Below, piece after piece: positions 29,594-37,917 of a DNA stretch of 64,000 nt (the stretch's first letter is position 1; each line of letters begins with the position of its first letter). Location: positions 2,207,466-2,271,465 of the forward strand of contig NZ_KI911558.1 of assembly GCF_000515235.1 (NCBI RefSeq), written 5' to 3'. The position numbers and the translations under genes were made by a program. The notes under the pieces are model-generated. The model was not told the DNA's origin, did no database searches, and was given only the letters and a program-made list of their open reading frames with translations. This stretch comes from Synechococcus sp. CC9616 (GTDB lineage Bacteria > Cyanobacteriota > Cyanobacteriia > PCC-6307 > Cyanobiaceae).

Positions 29594-30853
29594 GGCGGCC
29601 AACAGTTCCATCGGGTGAAGCACGTCAGCCCGATCTCCAAGATGACGACGCAATTGCATCGTGCAGCCGATATTGGCGCTGGCCACCAGCTCAGCACCGG
29701 TACTGCTGAGGTCGTCTGCCTTGATCCGCCCCAGTTCAGCCGCCTCTTCGTACTGCACCAGGTTGTAGATGCCGGCGCTGCCGCAGCAGACGCCGGCTTC
29801 GGTGGCTTCCTTGAGTTGTAGATCCGGGATGGCACGAAGCAGCTGGCGCGGCTGGGCCTGAATCCCCTGCCCGTGAATCATGTGGCAGGCATCGTGCATT
29901 GCCACGGTGGTGGCGAGCGGTTTCAACCGGGCTCTGAACGCCTCGCTCAGGCCATGAATCGCCAGAAATTCCTGCACGTCCTGCACCGGTGCACGGAACT
30001 GGGTGTCTTCAGTGGTCAGCAGCTCGCCGTAGGCCTTCATGGTGTGGCCGCAGCCGGAAGCGGCGACCAACACCGCGTCGAGCTGGCCTTCAATGCCATT
30101 CATGCTCCGCACCAGATCGGTGGCAAGCCTGCGTGTCAGTTCCAGCTCCCCCTGGTGATGACTCACTGCACCACAGCAGCCCTGGTCTGGCGGGATCACC
30201 ACCTCAAAGCCGTTGGCCTGCAGCACCCTCACCGTTGCGGTGCTCACATTCGGATCGAAGCAACGCTGCACGCAACCGAGCAGCAGCGTAACCCGGCCGC
30301 GGCATGCACCCTCAGCGGGATTGATCAGAGGCAATTGATCGCTGAAGGCCTCCGCTGCCAGGGGCGGCAGCAACCGCTCCATCGCTTCGATCTCAGGGCC
30401 GAACAAACGGGTGAGCCCTGTGTGGCGGGCCAGGGCCTGGAGCGGTGTGCCGGTGTAGGCCCGCAAGGGTTGCAGCAGGGCTCGCAGGCGATTGGGGTAG
30501 GGAAGGACCTGCAACAGCAACTGGCGGAAGCTGGTCTGCCAGGCGCTGCGTTGCCCGGCGTTGATCAGTTTTGGACGGGTGTGTTCGATCAGCTGGTCGT
30601 AACGCACGCCGGAAGGGCATGCGGTGACGCAGGCAAAGCAGCCCAGACAGGTGTCGAAATGGCTCGCAACGGTGGCATCCAGCTCCAGCTCACCGGCTTC
30701 GATCGCGCGAAGAGCGTGGATACGACCTCGCGGTGAATCCATCTCACTGGCGAGCACGCGGTAGCTGGCGCAGGTGGGCAAACAGAAGCCGCAATGCACA
30801 CAGGGATCAGCGGCTCCCGGCGGGAGGCCGGGAAGGGTGGTCGGTGAGGCCAT
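29513..30853 (-). CDS. glcF: Glycolate dehydrogenase iron-sulfur subunit GlcF
   Basis: A 446-residue protein with two N-terminal [4Fe-4S] motifs, CVHCGFCLPTCASY and CLGCFACVTACPSG, and two CCG domains, LGCVQRCFDP ... DQGCCGAVSHHQGE and CHMIHGQG ... CCGSAGIYN. It passes electrons from the flavin subunits of glycolate dehydrogenase to the membrane. I chose the ATG at 30853 (MASPTTLPG). The last 27 codons overlap the kinase gene in the opposite direction; both reading frames there look real. Confidence 0.94.
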   Translation of the reverse strand: MASPTTLPGLPPGAADPCVHCGFCLPTCASYRVLASEMDSPRGRIHALRAIEAGELELDATVASHFDTCLGCFACVTACPSGVRYDQLIEHTRPKLINAGQRSAWQTSFRQLLLQVLPYPNRLRALLQPLRAYTGTPLQALARHTGLTRLFGPEIEAMERLLPPLAAEAFSDQLPLINPAEGACRGRVTLLLGCVQRCFDPNVSTATVRVLQANGFEVVIPPDQGCCGAVSHHQGELELTRRLATDLVRSMNGIEGQLDAVLVAASGCGHTMKAYGELLTTEDTQFRAPVQDVQEFLAIHGLSEAFRARLKPLATTVAMHDACHMIHGQGIQAQPRQLLRAIPDLQLKEATEAGVCCGSAGIYNLVQYEEAAELGRIKADDLSSTGAELVASANIGCTMQLRRHLGDRADVLHPMELLAASAGLHPLPGVLKGSRIAKVAGEREDR

Positions 30854-31340
30854 GCAGCAATTCTGGCTGATTTGCACCGTTCGGATCGGGCCATTCGAGT
30901 TCAGAGGGAGGCTCTGACTCAGGCGTTGTGGTTCGGGTCAGTTGATTGCAATTGACCTGCCGACCCTCCGCTGCAATCACTTGATGGATTCGTTGGTTGC
31001 AAGGATGCGTGCCTGATTGGGAAGATCCCTTCCTCACTCATTGATTTGAATGTCTTGACTGTGATGTCAATAATTTCGCGATGCGCAGGATCATTTCAAG
31101 TCTGATTTGGTATCAGCTGGTTCGCTATTGAGTCGTTGATGTTGCTCCGTTGATGTTGAGTTTGGCATCTGTCAATTGTTCTCTGGGGGCCTTGGTATGG
31201 GATGGATGCTCTGAACAGTGTTTTAACAATTGGATCCATTCGCGGCCCCATAGCAATGATGTGATATTCTTTAATTTGTTCTTAATCTTTGATCATTGCG
31301 GGTAGAAATTTGGTTTTTCTGGCCAGACTCAAGATGCTGA
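30854..31340. other. Intergenic stretch between glcF and the P-loop gene
   Basis: 487 bp with no convincing gene on either strand. GC content falls towards the right. A direct repeat CGTTGATGTTG occurs at 31134-31144 and 31148-31158. The region must hold the divergent promoters of glcF and of the P-loop gene, but I could not define them. Confidence 0.5.
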
Positions 31341-31988
31341 ATGATGGTGAGTAATCGTGTGCAACATGCATCAATTCTTGTTGTTGTTGCGGGTCCATCG
31401 GCCTCGGGTAAGTCAACATTTATTAAGCAGCTGAAACGTCGGAATCGTTCATGTTTGGCTCTACAGACTCTCGCATCAATGGCAATTTCGCCGACTTTCA
31501 GGTTTTGTTCAATGGGGGCGAATCCGGCCAGAAACTTGATCAAGCGAGGGGAGAGTCTTGTGCCGAAGAATCACCATCGGATTCTTCATCTTGATTTGAC
31601 ATCTGACAGCCGTGGCAAGCATTTGAAGTTCTGTCCGATTATTTTTTCTCAGTTCAGGGCCATTCATTCAATCCAGCTTTACCTGCCATACCAGGAATGG
31701 CGACAACGGATTCAAGCAAGGATGGACGCCGAGGAAAGTATCAGCGAACGTGCATTGGCATTGTTTGAGTTTGGTCTTGTCAATCGTCGGAAGGCTGAAA
31801 AGGCATATCGAAATATCTATGCGCGCTGGGAAAATTATTTGGATCGCAATCGTATTCATTCTCGCGTTTTAATTGATCCTCGAAATAACACCATTTTTAA
31901 GCGTCATCCTGATGATATTCGGCGAAATCCATTGAGCTCTGTCTTCTATTCGGTGCTTTGTCGAATGCCAATTCTCTCGGCTGATTAA
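31341..31988 (+). CDS. P-loop NTPase/kinase-like protein
   Basis: A 215-residue protein with an intact Walker A motif near the N-terminus (VVVAGPSASGKSTFIKQL), as in small nucleoside or sugar kinases. The rest is poorly conserved; HRILHLDLTS may be the Walker B strand. The C-terminal third is very basic (EKAYRNIYARWENYLDR and onwards). Base composition is lower in GC than the neighbouring core genes, and it lies beside a sulfotransferase gene and the icd remnant, so it is probably accessory. An adenylylsulfate-kinase-like role would fit a sulfation locus, but nothing in the sequence beyond the P-loop supports it. Confidence 0.65.
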   Translation: MMVSNRVQHASILVVVAGPSASGKSTFIKQLKRRNRSCLALQTLASMAISPTFRFCSMGANPARNLIKRGESLVPKNHHRILHLDLTSDSRGKHLKFCPIIFSQFRAIHSIQLYLPYQEWRQRIQARMDAEESISERALALFEFGLVNRRKAEKAYRNIYARWENYLDRNRIHSRVLIDPRNNTIFKRHPDDIRRNPLSSVFYSVLCRMPILSAD

Positions 31989-32090
31989 GGCTCCGATGTA
32001 CAGATAGCGATAATTTGTGCACTAATTTTATATAAAAGGTCGCCAATCATTGGTCCCAAAGTTTGTTTTTAAGTTCGTTTCTGTTGATTC

Positions 32091-32208
32091 AGAACCGTTC
32101 AATGATTGCCTGCGCGAAGCCCCTGCAGCTCACCGGATCAACCTGGGGGGGTACATCAGTCGGGCCAGGTCATAGGTGACCTGTTTGTCGGTGATCGCAG
32201 CACTCAGG
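32091..32208 (-). pseudogene. Degenerate copy of the icd 3' end
   Basis: This segment aligns with the last 116 bp of icd (33554-33669) in the same orientation, with one 2-base insertion (an extra GG at about 32148). By eye about 96 of 116 positions match, roughly 83%. Shared exact runs include CTGCAGCTCACCGGATC and ATAGGTGACCTG/GTAGGTGACCTG. No similarity is evident past 32208. The copies are about 1.46 kb apart and bracket the sulfotransferase gene. Apart from this, the 31989-32374 interval holds nothing recognisable. Confidence 0.9.
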
Positions 32209-32374
32209 GTGATCTATGCCATCGCCAGTTGTGTCAGCCAGTGATGGTGTTTGCTGGGGTGAGAGCTTGACTTTGGATCACGCATCTTTTCAGCCTTAGA
32301 TTTTTCTTTAATTGAGACTTTCTTATTTTCGTTCCCTATGTATTATATAGCAGGGGAAAATCTGGCTAAATGAT

Positions 32375-33535
32375 TTATTTGGAGTTGTTTGTTCGCAACA
32401 CCTTGGTAAAGGCATGTTTGATTTTAATGTGCAGTCTTTTTAGTATCGTGAATGGGTGTTGTCTGCTTGGAGGGATTGGTTGAGATTGATATTGCCTTTC
32501 GTGGATGAATTTAACAAGCTTCAATGTAAGTTCCAGAGTGTCGTCAAGGTTGGGCTTGTAGTTGAACCCGGTAATGTTATTGATGAGGATCTCTGTTGAT
32601 GTTCGATGGGAACTGCGGTCGGTATTGGTGTTGTGACTTGGAAATAGAGATGTCTGTGTAGGGAAACGTTTCGCGCAAAGCTCTTGATTTGATTTGAAAT
32701 AACAATTCTTTATTAATGTGGTCGCATCTGCAGTAAAGTAAGTGTAATTATTTTTTTCTATTTGAGGAGTTAATTGGTTGAAAATTTCCTTCATCGTTTG
32801 CTGCTCGTCTTTGCTGAGTTGTGCGTTAAGTCTTCTTGAGATCTCTATCATTGGTTTTGACCATCCAGCATTTTTGGCAGAATTTATTGAGCTTAAGGGA
32901 AATGCAAGGTCTTTAGTATTGATGGATAGATGTGCGCAAAAGTTTTTAAGAATCTCATTTTTTCCTGTAAATAATTCCCTGCAATAGCGCTCGACGACTA
33001 CTTGGTTGGCTCCAAATTGATGTTCAAATGTTTCAGTTAGCCTGAGCCAGTTGAAGCTATCGCTGGGTAGGCCATGCAGAAACTCTTGAATTGATTTTGT
33101 TGTACCGTCTTTGACGATTTGAGAGTAATATGAACTAATAAACTCTTCCTGTGGACGAATATATAAAATGATATATGGGTTGAGGTTGGAATATTTAGAT
33201 GCTATGTTTAAGGTATTAGCCATAAGGGGAGCGTCGTTATAGCCTTTGATTGCGTTGCCGCAAAATCCTTCCCAGCTAAGGATGTATGTATTGAGTTGGC
33301 TTGTGCATGGTCGCGATTGTTTAGTGATTAGGTCTTCGAGTGTATTGGCCAATCTTTTGGCGGCTGTCTCGTTCCCTTCGGCATGTTTGCGAAGCACGCG
33401 CCGTGCATCACGTGGGAAGGTAAGTAATCCAATTCCCTGGTGAGCTAGTGCTGTTCGGTTGGTTTTGAGAAACGCCTCAATGGATGTGGTGCCTGTTTTA
33501 TGGGTGCCGATGTGAATCCATAGTTTCGGTTTCAT
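32375..33535 (-). CDS. Sulfotransferase-like protein between icd copies
   Basis: A 386-residue protein with the 5'-phosphosulfate-binding loop of PAPS sulfotransferases at the N-terminus (WIHIGTHKTGTTSIEAFL), then YILSWEGFCGNA and the 3'-phosphate-binding region IILYIRPQEEFISSYYSQIV. The long C-terminal half is Asn/Lys-rich and not recognisable. I chose the ATG at 33535 (MKPKLWIHIG). It begins 17 bp after the icd stop on the same strand and is clearly lower in GC than icd. It is bracketed by the true icd 3' end and a degenerate second copy, so it looks like an inserted cassette. The acceptor is probably a glycan. Confidence 0.82.
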   Translation of the reverse strand: MKPKLWIHIGTHKTGTTSIEAFLKTNRTALAHQGIGLLTFPRDARRVLRKHAEGNETAAKRLANTLEDLITKQSRPCTSQLNTYILSWEGFCGNAIKGYNDAPLMANTLNIASKYSNLNPYIILYIRPQEEFISSYYSQIVKDGTTKSIQEFLHGLPSDSFNWLRLTETFEHQFGANQVVVERYCRELFTGKNEILKNFCAHLSINTKDLAFPLSSINSAKNAGWSKPMIEISRRLNAQLSKDEQQTMKEIFNQLTPQIEKNNYTYFTADATTLIKNCYFKSNQELCAKRFPTQTSLFPSHNTNTDRSSHRTSTEILINNITGFNYKPNLDDTLELTLKLVKFIHERQYQSQPIPPSRQHPFTILKRLHIKIKHAFTKVLRTNNSK

Positions 33536-33551
33536 TGCGTTGATCAATTAT

Positions 33552-34976
33552 TTAGAAGCGCTGGATGATCGCTTCAGCGAAACCGCTGCAGCTCACCGGA
33601 TCCACCTGGGGCTCCATCAGTCGTGCCAGGTCGTAGGTGACCTGCTTGTCGGCGATGGCGGCACTGAGGCCCTTGGTCACCAGATCAGCGGCCTCCTGCC
33701 AGCCGAGGAACTCCAGCATCATCACGCCGCTGAGAATCACCGAGCCCGGGTTGATGCGGTCGAGTCCCGCATGTTTGGGAGCGGTGCCATGGGTGGCTTC
33801 GAAGATGGCAGCGTTTTCACCGATGTTGGCGCCAGGGGCCATGCCGAGCCCCCCCACCATTGCCGCGGCGGCATCGGAGATGTAGTCACCGTTGAGATTG
33901 AGGGTGGCCAGGATCGAATACTCCTGAGGCCGGGTTTGAATCTGCTGGAAGATGCTGTCGGCGATGCGGTCATCGACTAGTACCATCTCCTTCCATTTGC
34001 CGCCACCGTGGCTGCTGCCGATGGAATCAATCACCGCTTGCACTTCGGCGTCGATGTCTGATTTCTTTTCAGGGGTAAGGCTGTCGTAGCCAGGTTCAAT
34101 CATGCGGGCGTTGGCCTGCACGCTCAGGCTTGAATCCTTTTCCAGGTTCCCAAGGATCCAGCTCTCCCGTTCCGTGATGCAGACGTCGCGGAATTCGCTG
34201 GTGGCCAATTCATAGCCCCAGTCGCGGAAGGCCCCTTCCGTGAACTTCATGATGTTGCCCTTGTGCACCAGTGTGACGTGGCGCTTGTTTCCTTCCAGGC
34301 GCAGAGCGTGTTGGATCGCCTTGCGGATGTGGCGCTGGCTGCCGTGCTTGCTCACGGGCTTGATGCCGATGCCTGATCCTTCAGGAATCTGGCGTTGGCC
34401 GAGCTTGCCATTCGCAGGAATCACCACCTCGTTGAGGTGCTTGCGCAGTTCTTGGCCGACGGCGTCATCGGCTTCCCATTCCACGCCCATGTAGATGTCT
34501 TCGGTGTTTTCCCTGTAAACGATCACGTCCAGGTCCTGGGGACGCTTATGGGGACTTGGGGTGCCGGCGTAGTACCGGCAGGGACGAACACAGGAATAGA
34601 GATCGAAAATCTGGCGCAGGGCCACGTTGAGGGAACGGATGCCACCGCCTACGGGCGTGGTCAGCGGGCCCTTGATCGCGACGCCGTAGCTGCGAATTGC
34701 TTCGAGAGTGTCTTCGGGCAGGTACTGATAGGTGCCGTAAAGCTCGCAGGCTTCATCCCCGGCGTACATCTTGAACCATTCGATGCGCTTGGAGCCGCCG
34801 TAGGCTTTGGCGACTGCCGCATCCAGCACCTTCTGGGTGGCCGGCCAGATGTCCACGCCGGTTCCATCGCCGCGGATGAAGGGAATCACCGGGTCATCGG
34901 CCACAACGGGTTGGCCTTTCTCGAAGCGGATCGGTGTGCCTTGGCTGGGGGCGGTGAGCTTCTCGAACTGGGCCAT
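33552..34976 (-). CDS. icd: NADP-dependent isocitrate dehydrogenase
   Basis: A 474-residue Icd that makes 2-oxoglutarate, the nitrogen-status signal and GOGAT substrate in cyanobacteria. Motifs are PFIRGDGTGVDIWPATQ, KGPLTTPVGGGIRSLNVALRQ, the phosphorylation-type loop and dimer region YRENTEDIYMGVEWEA, VHKGNIMKFTEGAFRDWG, NLNGDYISDAAAAMVGGLGM and EATHGTAPKHAG. Length and residues are normal. The last about 116 bp exist a second time in decayed form downstream, so the present C-terminus may have been replaced by an incoming allele. Confidence 0.97.
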   Translation of the reverse strand: MAQFEKLTAPSQGTPIRFEKGQPVVADDPVIPFIRGDGTGVDIWPATQKVLDAAVAKAYGGSKRIEWFKMYAGDEACELYGTYQYLPEDTLEAIRSYGVAIKGPLTTPVGGGIRSLNVALRQIFDLYSCVRPCRYYAGTPSPHKRPQDLDVIVYRENTEDIYMGVEWEADDAVGQELRKHLNEVVIPANGKLGQRQIPEGSGIGIKPVSKHGSQRHIRKAIQHALRLEGNKRHVTLVHKGNIMKFTEGAFRDWGYELATSEFRDVCITERESWILGNLEKDSSLSVQANARMIEPGYDSLTPEKKSDIDAEVQAVIDSIGSSHGGGKWKEMVLVDDRIADSIFQQIQTRPQEYSILATLNLNGDYISDAAAAMVGGLGMAPGANIGENAAIFEATHGTAPKHAGLDRINPGSVILSGVMMLEFLGWQEAADLVTKGLSAAIADKQVTYDLARLMEPQVDPVSCSGFAEAIIQRF

Positions 34977-35054
34977 GGCGGTCGATCGGGCGTCAGCAAC
35001 TTGAGCCTATGACTGAGCGGTGAGTCCTACCGTTGCTTGAGGGATTGGGATCGG

Positions 35055-35990
35055 ATGGGCAGGGACGAGCTCTGGGTTGTGGCGGCTTGCTTCAACGAAG
35101 AGAGCCTCATCTGTCAGTTCATGGAAGCGGTGCTTCAGCTTCAGCAGGTGGATCGACTCGTGCTGATCGACGATGGCTCTCGCGATGCCACGGTCGCAGT
35201 GATCCGTCAGTGGCAACAGGACCACGCCGAAGCTCCGGTGACCCTGCTTGAGCTCACCCGCAACTTCGGCAAGGAAGCCGCAATGCTGGCGGGACTGGAC
35301 TTCGCCAACGGTCGCTGCGCTGCTGCGATTCTGATTGACTCCGATCTGCAGCACCCGCCAGAGCGGATTCCTGTGCTGGTGGCGGCCTGGCGGGATGGGG
35401 CTGAGGTGGTCACCGCCGTGCGCGATGACAGGGATGAAGAATCGCGAATGAAAGTGGCCACGGCCTCCTGGTTCTACCGGGTGTTCAACAGGTTGGTTGA
35501 TTCGATTCAGCTTCAGGAGGGTGCCGGTGATTTCCGTTTGCTGTCCGCACCTGTGGTGGAGGCGGTGACCCAGATGCGTGAGGCAACACGCTTTTCAAAG
35601 GGTCTGATGCCCTGGACCGGTTACCGCAGCGTTGAAATCCCCTACAGCCGCGTGGCTCGGGCTGGTGGCAGCAGTTCCTGGAGTTCCCTGAAGCTGTGGC
35701 GTTATGCCCTCGATGGGATCTTCTCGTTTTCCGTGAAGCCGCTCAAGGTGTGGGGGGTGATTGGCGTGCTGATCTCCTGTGTGAGCTTTTTCTATGCCGC
35801 TCTGATCGTGCTCCGCACACTTGTGTTTGGCATCGACCTTCCCGGCTATGCCTCACTGATCGTGGCGATACTGTTCCTGGGGGGGATTCAGTTGATTGGA
35901 ATCGGTGTTCTGGGCGAATACATCGGCCGGATTTACATCGATGTGAAGCGGCGACCGCATTACTTCATCAGAGCCATTCACCAGGAATGA
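35055..35990 (+). CDS. GtrB/DPM-like glycosyltransferase family 2
   Basis: A 311-residue GT2 enzyme with two C-terminal membrane helices, the layout of polyprenyl-phosphate glucosyl- or mannosyltransferases. The nucleotide-sugar site shows VVAACFNEES, VDRLVLIDDGSRDAT and the DxD-type AAILIDSDLQHPPERI. GAGDFRLLSAPVVEA is typical for the family. Helices lie at about residues 230-258 and 265-290. I chose the ATG at 35055 (MGRDELWVV). Its usual partner is a GtrA flippase; a GtrA domain is encoded 2 kb away, fused to a deacetylase. It is divergent from icd. Confidence 0.9.
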   Translation: MGRDELWVVAACFNEESLICQFMEAVLQLQQVDRLVLIDDGSRDATVAVIRQWQQDHAEAPVTLLELTRNFGKEAAMLAGLDFANGRCAAAILIDSDLQHPPERIPVLVAAWRDGAEVVTAVRDDRDEESRMKVATASWFYRVFNRLVDSIQLQEGAGDFRLLSAPVVEAVTQMREATRFSKGLMPWTGYRSVEIPYSRVARAGGSSSWSSLKLWRYALDGIFSFSVKPLKVWGVIGVLISCVSFFYAALIVLRTLVFGIDLPGYASLIVAILFLGGIQLIGIGVLGEYIGRIYIDVKRRPHYFIRAIHQE

Positions 35991-36049
35991 ATTCAAAAGC
36001 GCTTTTAAGGTAAAATAAGATTAAAATCCATTAATCTTAAGACAATCTT

Positions 36050-36571
36050 GTGGTTAGGCTCAATTTGGGGTGTGGCGATAAAATTCTCCAGGGATATGTG
36101 AATATCGACACGGTTTCCACGCGTGCGGGCAAGCAGCCTGACATTAATGCTGACATACGTGACCTAAAAATGATCAAGTCATCTATTGCTGATGAGATTT
36201 TAGCCGTTCATGTTGTTGAGCACTTTTATTATTGGGAGGTTGTGCCATTGTTGAAGAGCTGGAGAAGGCTGCTAAGGAAAGGCGGAAAGCTGATTCTTGA
36301 ATGCCCTAATCTTCTCTATGCCTGCCAGATGATTGTTAAAAATCCTTTAATGCGTAGTCAGCCTGGCAAGGCTGGTCAGATGTCGATGTGGCCCCTGTAT
36401 GGGGATCCATCATGGAAAGATCCATTGATGTGTCACAAATGGGCCTATACGCCTGAATCTTTGATGGCTGTGCTGCATGAAGCTGGGTTTAAAAGTGTTC
36501 AGCAAGAGCCAGCTCAGTTTAAATTGCGTGAACCCCGTGACATGCGAATTACAGCTATCAATCCAGATTAA
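36050..36571 (+). CDS. SAM-dependent methyltransferase (small, AT-rich)
   Basis: A 173-residue class I methyltransferase starting at GTG 36050. The SAM motif I is LNLGCGDKILQGYVNID at residues 4-20, followed by ADEILAVHVVEHFYYW and LRKGGKLILECPNL. The C-terminal part is short, and the protein is at the low end of the family size. It is AT-rich compared with the GT2 gene 59 bp upstream. The motif layout matches the methyltransferase at 4595-5209. It probably methylates a sugar or another small surface component. Confidence 0.78.
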   Translation: MVRLNLGCGDKILQGYVNIDTVSTRAGKQPDINADIRDLKMIKSSIADEILAVHVVEHFYYWEVVPLLKSWRRLLRKGGKLILECPNLLYACQMIVKNPLMRSQPGKAGQMSMWPLYGDPSWKDPLMCHKWAYTPESLMAVLHEAGFKSVQQEPAQFKLREPRDMRITAINPD

Positions 36572-36588
36572 TGCTCTTCAAAGATGTA

Positions 36589-36684
36589 TCACGCATATTC
36601 AAAGCTTTTGCGTTTCAGGCCATTCTTTTTGACGGTCGGTCGAGTTGAAAAGTCCACAGCCAGTTTAAACGTCTCCTGATCCAT
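36589..36684 (-). pseudogene. Degenerate copy of the gtrA-chbG 3' end
   Basis: On the minus strand this piece reads MDQETFKLAVDFS ... and ends at a TGA. It parallels the last 31 codons of the deacetylase gene (37918-38013), which read MDQEAFQQSAAFFNSS. DNA matches include CTCCTGATCCAT, CGAGTTGAAA and AAGCTTTTGCG/AAGCTGTTGCG, with one single-base gap and roughly 70% identity by eye. It lies about 1.33 kb from the true 3' end in the same orientation and, with it, brackets the methyltransferase at 36928-37692. The remaining 36572-36927 sequence is AT-rich and otherwise empty. Confidence 0.8.
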
Positions 36685-36927
36685 CCTGAATCAGGCAAGT
36701 CTGGAGGCCTAGGACATGAGGCACTAAGCATTTCGGATTATTTTACAACTGCATCTAGTTGCTGATAGCTTCCAGCCGAAATGTGATCAACTTAAAATTT
36801 TGAGAGAAGCTTTTGCTAAATGTGATTAAGCATGATGTGATTGCATTAAAAATCTTTCTTGAGACAATCTGGTTAAATCCTCTTTTATATTATTAAGTAG
36901 GTTTGTATTGTTTGAATGCGATAATTT

Positions 36928-37692
36928 CTATATATAAATGTTCGATTCTGCGCGTACGTCTTTTGTAATCACTTGATCGTGCTTGGCTTTTCCTCTTGAT
37001 CCAGCCTGGGAGGAGTCTGACAATCCTCTTCGAATTCTGAAGGCAACGATTGATTCGAATATCATTAGATTCTCTATGGAAGTTCTGGCAAGATCATTAT
37101 GCTTTATGTATGACAAACGGGAGTTTGGATCATTGATGAGCCTAATGGAGCGAGAATTAATTCTGGCTATTATGTCGTTTAGCTTGTGAATGAAATTAAT
37201 TCCTGTTCCGTCGCCGTGGAACCCCTCTATGTAGGCGGTGTGCGTATCCTCAATGATGATTACACCTTCGGTCCCGATTGCCCCCATGAGGGCAAAATCA
37301 ATTGTTTTAGCCTGTGAAAATCCAATGTGGCTTCCATCATCGATGATGATGTCAAACTGCCCACATTTTTTGACAAGGTTTTTCCATACCTTCGGATCAC
37401 TTTGGTCTCCACAGAAAACGGTGTAATCATCACAACTTAACTTTACGCATTCTGGATTTAAGTCTAGCCCATAGATTTTTGAGTGTGGCCCAAGGATTTT
37501 CTTCCAAGCTTCTAAAGACCCGCCGTCCATCACGCCAATTTCAAGAAATTTTATTGGCTTGCTGTCTTTTTTCTTCTTAGTTAGAAATTGCTCAAGTGCA
37601 GACGCGTAAGACAGGTAGTAGCTGTCATACTTGCTAGTTTTCCTAGTTGAAGCTGTAAAAGCTTCTTCGATTAGCTGGAGGAGCGCGGGCAT
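36928..37692 (-). CDS. CmcI/macrocin-O-methyltransferase-like class I methyltransferase
   Basis: A 254-residue protein with KFLEIGVMDGGSLEAWKKIL (motif I), KIYGLDLNPECV (motif II acid), DIIIDDGSHIGFSQAKTIDF (motif IV) and GVIIIEDTHTAYIE. This is the pattern of sugar O-methyltransferases such as TylF/MycE or CmcI-like proteins. It is AT-rich and sits between the true and the remnant 3' end of the gtrA-chbG gene, 225 bp downstream of it on the same strand. The 37693-37917 spacer contains nothing clear. It looks like an acquired cassette for glycan methylation. Confidence 0.8.
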   Translation of the reverse strand: MPALLQLIEEAFTASTRKTSKYDSYYLSYASALEQFLTKKKKDSKPIKFLEIGVMDGGSLEAWKKILGPHSKIYGLDLNPECVKLSCDDYTVFCGDQSDPKVWKNLVKKCGQFDIIIDDGSHIGFSQAKTIDFALMGAIGTEGVIIIEDTHTAYIEGFHGDGTGINFIHKLNDIIARINSRSIRLINDPNSRLSYIKHNDLARTSIENLMIFESIVAFRIRRGLSDSSQAGSRGKAKHDQVITKDVRAESNIYI

Positions 37693-37917
37693 GTAGCGCC
37701 GTGAGTTCTAATGTGGATTTAGTCTAGTTTACTGCTTTATCGAGAGGAAGAGGTTCGCTCCTGCTTTTCTTGTTCATCATGTGAAAGTTTGTATATGTAA
37801 ATCGTTCGCATGTTTTCGTGTCGGACTGGTTTTGAATCAATGTTGGGAAGATCTAGATTCTTCGGTGTCTCTGCGCCGTCATGCACTTTTAGGACCTCTT
37901 ACTGGATTTCAGAACTT

